Positions 55,819-64,000 of a stretch of DNA of 64,000 nt are shown here, piece by piece. Position 1 is the first letter of the stretch. Each line of letters starts with the position of its first letter. A program made the translations under genes and the position numbers. The stretch is from Anisodus tanguticus (lineage: Eukaryota > Streptophyta > Magnoliopsida > Solanales > Solanaceae). A model generated the notes under the pieces. The model was not told the DNA's origin, did not search any database, and saw nothing but the letters and a program-made list of their open reading frames with translations. The stretch is from contig CM067549.1 in assembly GCA_034509755.1 (NCBI GenBank), positions 31,082,001 through 31,146,000 of the forward strand, read 5' to 3'.

Positions 55819-56945
55819 ATGGCTATCCCTGATTCTTCCACACTTTCTGACGCCTCTACCTCCACAAATCCCACCACAAAGTCATCACCCCCGTTTCATC
55901 CCGCCCTTCCTGTTTCCAACATCAAGAACCATATTCCCATTATTCTTGATCAAGAAAACAACCAGTATTCTCCCTGGGTTGAACTTTTTCGCAATCATGC
56001 ATGTCTCTATAACGTGCTTGACCATATTGATGACACTATTCCGCGCCCTACGGAGGTTGATGATTCTATCTGGCACCGTCTCGACGCCGGCGTCAAACAA
56101 TGGATATATGGTAGTATCTCTCGGGATTTGCTCCTTACTATCATGAAATCTAACTCCACAAAGACTTGACTTGTGGAATCGTTTGGAGGAAATTTTTCAG
56201 ACAACAAGCACACTCGTGCCGTGTATTTGGAAGAACAGTTCAACAAAACACGTTTTGAAAACTTCTCCAATGTCTCTGAGTACTGCAAGCAGCTTAAACT
56301 TCTAGCGGATCAACTCTCCAACATCGACACGCCCGTCACTTTGACGATAAAATGGTGCTACAAATGATTTCGGCCTTACTAAGGGCGAATATGATACTTT
56401 GGCCACCATTATTCAACAAAGCGATCCGCTACCGAGTTTTAACAAAGCTCGCTCACAATTGTTGCTCGAAGAAACCCATCGTGCTAAGCGGGATGAGCAC
56501 GCCCGGCGGTGTTAGGCGTCGACACTCAACCTCAAGATCGACGCCACCGGACAACTCCCAACAATGCGGCGGGCGCGGCGGCAAGGGTGGAAAAGGCCGC
56601 GGCGGTAGAGGAGGCCGTGGTCGTGGCAAGGGTCGCGGTCAACGAACCAACAGCGAATGAAGAACGAGAGATCGCAGAACAACCGGGCTGCGGCTCCTCC
56701 AGCGATTCGTCTACGCGCGCGCGGCTGCCCCGATTCGAGTTGCGACGCCAAGTCCATTCCAAGCACCGAGCCATACAATCCGTATTCTTACCCCGGTTTG
56801 CTAGGCCCCGCTCCACCCCCACAACAGCCCACTTCATGCAAGGTCGGTCCCGCAGACCCTCCTCCGGTATGGCACCCACCGAGTTGGGTCGGGCGTTCAA
56901 GACCTTCTCTCGTGCAACACTCGACAATACTTGGTACATGGACTC
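55819..56945 (+). pseudogene. young copia gag, frameshifted
   Basis: ATG at 55819 opens MAIPDSSTLSDASTSTNP, and the frame holds the Gag N-terminal and central parts (WVELFRNHACLYNVLDHIDD, IWHRLDAGVKQWIYGSI) until a stop at 56167-56169. It continues as VESFGGNFSDNKHTRAVYLE and KQLKLLADQLSNIDTP, shifts frame near 56345, and has an RGG-type tail (GGRGGKGGKGRGGRGGRGRG, about 56570-56640) with no CCHC knuckle. A Pro-rich linker follows in a third frame (GLLGPAPPPQQP). Gag would coat the element RNA. Confidence 0.85.
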
Positions 56946-58214
56946 GGCGCCACATCTCACGTCACCCACCTGCAGTACTATTCCTAAACTGTTTCATGTA
57001 AAGCATCCTCAATATGTTACAATTGGTAGTGGACAACGTATTCCAGTTAAGGGTTATGGTACCTCATACACATAACCTCCTCATCCACCCTTCTCCCTCA
57101 AAAACACCCTATATGCCCCACACATGATTAAGAACCTCATATCTGTCCGCCAATTTACTCGTAATAATTCTGTCTCTGTGGATTTTGACCCTTTTGGTTT
57201 TACTGTAAAAGATCTTCATACGGGGACACCTCTTACGAGATGCAATAGCACGGGGGATCTCTATCCATTCACTTCCACCTCCGCCGCGGATCTTGCTCTC
57301 CCGTCACTCTAGCGGTTGTTTCTTCTTCAACTGGCATAATAGGCTTGGTCATCCAAGAGTCCCAGTTTTTAATTTTCTTAGAGGCAACAATTTCATTGCT
57401 TGTAATGGGAAACTTGCCCAAAATTGTGTTTCTTGCTCTTTAGGCAAACATATTCGTCTTCCGTTCAAATCATCTACTAGTGTTACATTTGCTCCTTTTG
57501 ATATTATACATGCCGATTTATGGACATCTCCTATCACTAGTTCTCTCGGTCATAAATACTATCTTGTGTTGCTTGATGATTTTTCACACTACGTTTGGTT
57601 ATACCCTCTTAAATTTAAATCGGAAGTGTTTGTCAAATTTCTTGAGTTTCGCAAGTTCATTCAAACACAATTTGGAAAAGGCATAAAATCATTTCAGTGC
57701 GATAATGGTCGTGAATTCAATAACTCTATGTTTCACCATTTTTGTACCAATAATGGCATGGTCTTTCGCTTCTCCCCGCCCTCACACCTCACCACAAAAC
57801 GGTAAAGCCGAAAGAATCATCCGCACCATTAACAATATGATTCGCACCCTATTGATTCATGCCTCCCTCCCTCCACCCTTCTGGGTCTATGCTGTTAAAA
57901 TGTCAGAATACACTCTAAATATTCTCCCTACTAGCACTCTTCACAATATGACCCCTACCGAAATCCTCTACCATAGAATCCCCTCTTATGATCATCTACG
58001 AATTTTTGGTTGTCTGTGCTATCCCAACCTTAGCTCCACCGCCCCTCACAAGCTCGCTCCTAGGTCCACTCCATGTGTCTTTCTAGGATTCCCGCCGAAC
58101 CATAGGGGCTATCTATGCTATGACTTGTCGACTCGTCAGATCCACATATCTCATCACATCACATTCAACGAGACCACATTCCCGTTTTTGAATCTTCCAA
58201 AATTCCAAAAATAG
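56930..58214 (+). pseudogene. young copia protease and integrase, frameshifted
   Basis: The protease site near 56935-56965 starts WYMDS and then loses frame: a one-base deletion falls inside the active-site motif. The pre-integrase part is 57124-57312 (MIKNLISVRQFTRNNSVSVD). Zinc region and core are at 57293-57805 (NWHNRLGHPRVPVF, IIHADLWTSPITSSLGHKYY, FQCDNGREFNNSMF). A frame shift near 57785 leads to 57705-58214 with QNGKAERIIRTINNMIRTLL and STPCVFLGFPPNHRGYLCYD. All three catalytic acids (in HADLW, CDNGRE and KAERI) are present. Confidence 0.88.
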
Positions 58215-60018
58215 GACTACACATTTCTTGACGAGTCTGCCATCTCTCCCCTCATAATCGAACAACTCACATCCTCTGTTCCGTCGTCACAGCCGCGGCG
58301 CCCAAACTTCAGAGAAGCCTATCAACCTTCTAGCACCGCGACTCTCGATCCAGGAGCCGCGACACCTCCGACGGCTTCGCCCCCACCCTCTCCTTATCCG
58401 ACTTTACCCCCCATCTCAGACACCACTCCGCCACCCACTGTCCCTACCCATCCAATGGAAACTCGTTCAAAGCATGGAATCTTCAAACCCAAAGTCCATT
58501 TCAACTTGTCTGCCCAAACCATCTCTCCACTTCCAAAGAACCCAAAATTGGCCATACAAGACCCTAATTAGAATGCGGCTATGTATGAAAAATTCAATGC
58601 TTTAACTAAACAGCACACGTGGGACCTAGTACCTAGACCTGAGGGGGTGAATGTCATTCGTTGTATGTGGCTATTTCGTCACAAGTTCAGAGACAATGGG
58701 GATCTTGAGAGGTATAAGGCCCGTCTTGTGGCTAATGGCACAAATCAGCATGAGGGCATTGATTGTGGTAAGACCTTCAGCCCGGTTGTCAAACCCGCTA
58801 CCATCCGCACAGTTTTGAGCATAGCCATGGGCAAACATTGGCCGATCCATCGACTTGATGTGCGTAATGCATTCTTACATGGGGATCCGAGAGAGACAGG
58901 TCTACATGGATCGGCCACCGGGGTTCACCCATCCGGCAGTTCCTCACTATGTGTGCCATCTCCGTAAGTCACTATATGGCCCGCGGGCCCCCGTGCGTGG
59001 TATGATCGTTTTGCCAGGTATATCTTGAAGATTGGGTTTGTATGCAGCAAGAGTGATACATCACTTTTCATTTTTCATCGAGGTAGTAGCACGGCTTACT
59101 TATTACTTTACGTGGATGATATTGTTCTTACTGCCTCCTCCGACGAATTGAAAAATGAGATTATTGCCTTGCTCAAGTCTGAATTTGCAATGACTGATTT
59201 GGGAAAGCTGAGTTACTTTTTGGGGATATCAGTGACCAGGTCTACCAATCATATATTCTTGTGTCAGCGTAAGTATGCAGAAGAGATTGTGTACAGGGCT
59301 AAGATGGCGAACTGCAAAGAGGTGCCTACTCCAGTTGATTCCAAATCTAAGCTCAGTGCTATGGATGGTGCTCCGCCTCTCGATCCTACTCGTATAGGAG
59401 CCTTGCAGGTGCACTTCGCAACTCACATTCACCGGGCCGGACATAGCTTATGCGTTCGGCGGTGTGCTTATTCATGCATGCCCCCGGGGAGTCTCATTTC
59501 ACTGCTCTTAAGCGTATCATTCGATACATTAAGGGCACTCTTGATTATGGTTTGCACCTATACCCCTCTGCACCAGACAAGTTGCTTTCATATACGGATG
59601 CAGATTGGGCAGGGTGTCCGGACACGCGATGCTCCACCTCCGGCTTTTGTGTTTTCTTAGGGGATAATCTGATTTCTTGGTCTGCCAAGCGACAGGCTAC
59701 CCTATCTCGTTCCAAAGGCCGAGGCCGAGTACAGAGGCGTTGCAAATGTAGTAGCCGAGATTTGTTGGCTCGAAAATTTACTTCGTTAGAACTTCGGTGT
59801 CCTTTGCGTCGAGCATCTATTCGTATTGTGATAACATCTCTGCCATCTATCTTTCTCATAATCCGGTTCAACATCAGCGAACCAAGCATATTGAGATAGA
59901 CCTACACTTCATTCGTGAGAAAGTTGCGTTAGGCCATGTCCGAGTGTTACATGTTCCATCATCCTATCGCATGCGTACATATTTACCAAAGGACTTCCCG
60001 CAGACGCTTATTTCTTGA
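58215..60018 (+). pseudogene. young copia RT and RNase H, frameshifted
   Basis: A Pro/Ser-rich linker precedes RT, which starts near 58540. The frame 58581-58967 has YKARLVANGTNQHEGIDCGK and HRLDVRNAFLHGD, then shifts near 58895. The palm domain is at 59025-59660 (LLLYVDDIVLTASSDELKN, LGKLSYFLGISVTRS). A shift near 59385 moves RNase H to 59450-59730 (SYTDADWAGCPDTRCSTSGF). The last part is 59797-60018 (YCDNISAIYLSHNPVQHQRT, IDLHFIREKVALGHVRVLHV). Five or more frame breaks occur. Confidence 0.88.
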
Positions 60019-60069
60019 CTTCGAGCCGGTCTCGCCGTCCGGCCTCCTCCCGCTCCGACTGAGGGGGTG

Positions 60070-60311
60070 TGTAAACGTGTAAATATATTCCCTACCCATA
60101 ATTAGAATATTTTCATATATTGTGTAAATATAATTATGGTAAGACTAGGATTCCTCTTTTGTATAGGTTTAGGATTCCTCTTTTGTATAGGTTTAGGATT
60201 CCTCTTTTGTATAGGCTTAGGATTCCTATTGTATAAGGGATGAATATTGTACTCTATATATACCTTGATATTAATGAAAGACTCCTCAAGGGAGATTAAT
60301 ATCATCTAATA
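60070..60311 (+). repeat. 3' LTR of the young copia
   Basis: It is identical to 55440-55681 except for G instead of T in 'ttaat(g)aaag' and a final CTAATA instead of CTAACA. Confidence 0.95.
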
Positions 60312-60557
60312 AGTACTATTTCATACTTGTATTTATTATGTAGACGCTCTTGTGCCGATTTAGACCAGGTTTTGAGAATGTAATAATTAGATGATTTTCT
60401 CACTTTTATGACTTACTATATATGGCTAGACAACTTTTATTATTATATCTTTCTTTTCTGCTTTTAAGTCTTAAATTGATTAATTGGTTTTAGGAGTGGC
60501 TCACCTAACTGGGAAAAGTGCGGGTGCCATGATAATCATTGAAATGAGGCGTGACAT

Positions 60558-62608
60558 GAGCGAATCATCTTGACTTTTTTTCTTCCTTTTTAAAAATGAA
60601 AAAACATGTTGTGGTTCTCAACGAAAATATGAGATATATTATGTTAAAAGCACTAAACAATTTTAAATGTGCTTTCTTTTTTTTTTGAATTTGTAACACT
60701 TTATGTAAAAAATATACTTAATGCAAACATGTAAGCTATAATCCAACTAACAATAAGCCTCTAAGAAGAAACTGACGGATTGCACAAGACAAAGACTTTC
60801 GGCTAATTCTAAAAATAAGCAAATAAATAAGTACATGACTAAATATGAAAAAAATACTCCACGAAATAAAGCGGAGCCACAAATAAGTGGTGGAGTGAGG
60901 AATGTCTTAGCCTAAAACATGGTCGTCTACAAATTCTGTATCTACATTGACATAAGCTAATGTAGGTCCCAGCTAAATGAAATGTTAGTACACCATAACG
61001 GTACTTAGTGAGTTCCGATAAATCCCTCACTAAATCTGGAATGAAGCTTTAAGAAAAACATAAATGCAACCAATATTCAGAAAGCAATTAAGGCATGAAA
61101 GCGTTTAAAATAAGTTCTAAAACTTTAATATAAGTAATTTTGAAATATATTCTGTTCAAACTAACCTTTGTTTTTGGAGAGTACCATTCGATTTTGACAT
61201 CCTTCTTAATTTTAATTTAGTCACCATATGATCAGTATGGTAGACAATTCCTGCCCGATCAACTAGGCCATCTTCTAATGATGCCACATAATTTGATATT
61301 TTTTTATTAACATCTGTAGTTGCCTTACTAGGGCAACGTTGTAGCCGAACCAGCGTTCACAACATGAACCACTTTACAAAGTGACTCCCAAAATCTTTTC
61401 AGAAAAACTTTACTTTGACAATAAGGCCTCAACTTTAACTTAAACTTGTCATTATGATTCACCATCACATTTTTAGCTTTAAAACATAAAACAAGTCTTT
61501 AAACATTTCATAGGCAGCATGAAGAAAACTTTGAAACTTCTATAAATTCAAAAAATCAATTGAGAACATGTGAACATAACTTAAACAAATCAAATAACTT
61601 TTTATTTCGTGACACTTCAACATCAAACTTTAATTTGAAATGTACGTGCACGGATAATACATACTTTCTCACTCCAATCAAACATGCATTAACACTCTAA
61701 GATATTTCAACAAACACTTTAAAGACATGATTTTTGTGAGAAAATAATTTTAGTAAAGACCAAAAATGGATTCTCAATTCAATCGACACAAACATAATCG
61801 AATTACATCAACATCAACTCAAAATGATCCTTGATTAATATCATTAGACATTTTATTGAACACCTTTAGTGCATTAATATCACATTCCTTCATTAATAGT
61901 GATTACTACCTACCAAGCACCTCAAGTTCTTCTTTATAAACAATATATGCTCAAACTCAATTTAACCACGCTAAGGGTTCATAATATTCAATAGTGTACT
62001 CTTCAACATAAACTTATGCTCCTACGGATCTCATATTTTATTGCTTATATATATATATATTTTAGTTTCTTAAGCATTTGAAGTTTATCTACTATTTTTC
62101 GTGAAAAGTTTCAACTTTATGATATTTTCTACATCATAATGCCATTAATAATCTTCAACCATAGCAATACTTAAATGTAAGATGAATAATATTAATTACC
62201 TTACTTGAAGAACCCTAGCTTTTTTCTTTTAAAGTGTTCTTGAAGGTTTAGAAGAAATCTAGAAAGATTGATGAGATCTTGATGATAGAAATGGCATATA
62301 ATCCATGAAATTCAATCATAAAACACCTAAACAAACTCATCTTAGAAGGATATTAATTGCCCTAGTTCATGCTTTTTTCAATTCCCAAAGTTCACTTTAG
62401 TTTAGCTTTTACTTTCTCTCTCCCCGCTTAAAAATATTTATAGTGCAGCAGACGTCGCGACGTGCGCACGACATGCGCTCCTTCTTTCCAGATAGAATTT
62501 GATTATGTTCATGTCCCCTCGCCCATATTTATCGCACGGTAGGGCCTCAATGCGATGGTTTTGTACCTTCATTCAACTTTCCTACAAATCAAGTTTTGAA
62601 TGCTTTGT
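60558..62608 (-). repeat. probable minus-strand LTR fragment
   Basis: No gene is supported. Read on the minus strand there is a GC-patch ('gcacgtcgcgacgtctgctg'), then a TATA-like GCACTATAAATATTTTTAAG near 62431-62450, then a long transcribed-looking stretch with a 'ggtgtactaac...gggacctacatt' phrase near 60950-61000 that resembles other gypsy LTRs. The boundaries are not clear, so this is a cautious assignment. Confidence 0.4.
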
Positions 62609-64000
62609 GCAGTGACCCATTTATTAGTTTTGTGATTTTTAGTTTTTTCTCAAAATGATCATTTTCGTAGCTTCATAATGGTGTTTTTATCTTGTAGGTC
62701 GGGTTGCACAATTTTCGAGGTGATTGGATGAGAAACCGAGAAAAAGTAAGTTTTGAAATTTGAAAGTTCTAAGTTTGAGAAGTTTGACCAAGAGTTAAAA
62801 TTTTGGTAAACGTGTCTGAAATCAAATTTTGACAATTTCATGAGGTACGAAATATGATTTATGACTTAGTTGAGTAGTTGGTTCGCGTCCCGCTGAGTTC
62901 GGAAAGGTTTTGGATGTTTGTTGAAAAGTTTGAGTTTTGAAGAAAGATAGAGTGAGTTTGTAAAAAAGTGTGCCTTAACGAGGTTGGATCAATGTTTTGA
63001 GTGCGCGAGCAAGTTCGTAGCGTTGTTTATACTTAAGTGATTTTGTAGAAAAGTGTGTCTTAACTAGTTTCTCTGGTACTGGTGCTTCGCACTAGGATTG
63101 GGCGCACCTGCGGAGCTGTACTTGAGTGAGGTGAGTCGTAGGTGCGAGAATTGGTAAGGAGGCAGGTTTGCACACCTGCAGAGGTTGGGTCGCACTTGCG
63201 TTTGGCAGGCCATATGTGCAATATAGGCTGAGTATGAGAAAGAGTGTGCCTGCGAGGAAAAGGCTGCAAGTGCGGCGTCGCACCTATGATGGTAAATTCT
63301 GCACTTGTACATATTGTTGGACAGATATAAAATTTCAAAATATGTTTTGAGATATTGCATATCACTTTTTGGAGTACTAGACCTCGGATTGGAGCGATGT
63401 TTTGTGGGATCTTCGAGTTTCTTCAAGGGGTTAAAGGTCTAACCTTCCTTTTTAAGTTTTACCTTTAATTTCCGCAAGGATTTAGCCTTTAAATCGTGTT
63501 TTGATTTAGAAATTTGGAGGGTTTAGCCCTAATGAAAATTTGGAGAAGAAAGGAAAATTGACGGCCGAGATCATGGCTTTTTTAATGGATTTTATGTATT
63601 TGGAATCCCTAGGCTAAGCGTGAAATATTTTTGAAAAAAATTCTATGTCCGTCGACATGGGTCCGGATCACTTTTTGAGGCGAATTTTGACCCGAATCTA
63701 ATTTAACCGAATTAAGTGTCTACGGACTCGCGTGTTAATATAGAATTCATAATTGATAGATTTGGGTCGTTCGAAGGCACATCAGAAGGGAAAGGCTCAA
63801 GTTTGAGTGTTTGTGGCTCCTTCTCTGCTTTTGAGGTAGGTTATGGCTTACCCTTTTAGACATCGATTGGAGGGCGTATATAGCTTATAAATATTGAAGA
63901 GTTGAGGGTGTAAAAAGGTGATCCCACACTTCTAACTATGATGAGCACTTGTATGGGCACCGATGTATTTGCAAGGATAGTGTACCATATAAATTGATAA
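62609..64000 (+). repeat. gypsy LTR, runs off the right edge
   Basis: The likely start is TGCAGTGACCCATTTATTAG. It has the GC-rich patch 'gcgcacctgcggagctg' (63100-63300) and then 'gtgttaatatagaattcataattgatag' and 'actatgatgagcacttgtatgggcacc', which match 54292-54520 in order. It belongs to the same broad LTR family as 53430-60557 but has diverged. Minus-strand frames at 63060-63426 are by-products. Confidence 0.6.

Larger units (their letters stand above)
55440..60311 (+). mobile_element. young full-length Ty1/copia retrotransposon
   Basis: The LTRs at 55440-55681 and 60070-60311 are both 242 bp and differ at only two positions. The 5-bp target duplication AGTAC is perfect (55435-55439 and 60312-60316). 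The primer site TGGTATCAAGAGCC follows the 5' LTR, and TGAGGGGGTG precedes the 3' LTR. Internal domains run gag, protease, integrase, RT and RNase H. Despite its youth the coding region has several frameshifts and stops, so this copy could move only with help in trans. Confidence 0.96.
53430..60557 (+). repeat. 5'-truncated gypsy LTR split by a copia insertion
   Basis: The left part (about 53430-55439) contains the 'cgcttctgcgg' tracts (53480-53700) and later the phrases 'gtgttaatgtagaatc', 'gactgtgatgagcacttggatgggtacc' and 'gtacgttatgtactcatactacacttg'. After the copia element the sequence continues from 60317 to a GGCGTGACA end near 60557. It matches, in order, parts of the LTR at 62609-64000. 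The start is missing. Confidence 0.7.

Noticed and set aside
1..64000. A new defence, metabolic or regulatory system
   Set aside because: Apart from the possible gene at the left edge, recognisable coding segments belong to known transposon families. No cluster of unknown genes is present.

Overview
This window is eukaryotic nuclear DNA, almost certainly from a flowering plant. It is AT-rich and packed with Ty1/copia and Ty3/gypsy retrotransposons, hAT elements and MITEs, and it has no dense array of cellular genes. The LTR types (gypsy LTRs of 2-3 kb with 'cgcttctgcgg' tracts) and the Stowaway MITEs look like Solanaceae (Nicotiana, Solanum or Capsicum). That placement is an inference from memory of repeat families, not a database result. 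I see no prokaryotic operon, CRISPR array or intact cellular gene. The only hint of a host gene is a promoter-like and 5'UTR-like stretch on the minus strand near 1370 with possible exons down to the left edge.

Layout. 1-5477: possible minus-strand gene plus a nursery of MITEs (two Stowaways, a MULE-like element, and a MITE nested in a MITE). 5478-10461: full-length copia element on the minus strand with a perfect 5-bp target-site duplication (TSD). 11387-22525: copia element on the plus strand with unusual TA...TA LTR ends, split near its 3' end by a 6.08-kb gypsy element (16136-22218, perfect TSD) that has lost most of pol. 22531-24118: LTR debris. 24119-33253: a copia chimera in which two families (A and B) are joined and partly duplicated, then hit by a 955-bp hAT element (perfect 8-bp TSD). 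33254-37535: the 3' half of a minus-strand chromovirus-like gypsy element. 37540-43490: a Tat/Ogre-like gypsy fragment whose 3' UTR carries a tandem array with a 100-bp period. 43491-46290: a broken hAT transposase gene on the minus strand. 47049 to about 53400: a gypsy-type element with a 2.2-kb LTR and a gag-like region but no pol that I can recognise. About 53430-60557: a gypsy LTR split by a very young copia element (55440-60311; LTRs differ at 2 of 242 sites). 60558-64000: more LTR sequence, including the start of a related LTR that runs off the window.

The elements act on each other rather than in a pathway. Nesting gives relative ages. The copia at 11387 (LTRs about 10% different by eye) is older than the gypsy inside it (about 8%), and the copia at 55440 (under 1%) is the most recent datable arrival. 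All retrotransposon reading frames are broken by stops or frameshifts, several in catalytic motifs. I did not find a new biological system. The best leads are the 100-bp array growing from a Tat-type 3' UTR, the duplicated A/B copia chimera, the TA...TA LTR family, the young but coding-dead copia, and the gag-only gypsy element.
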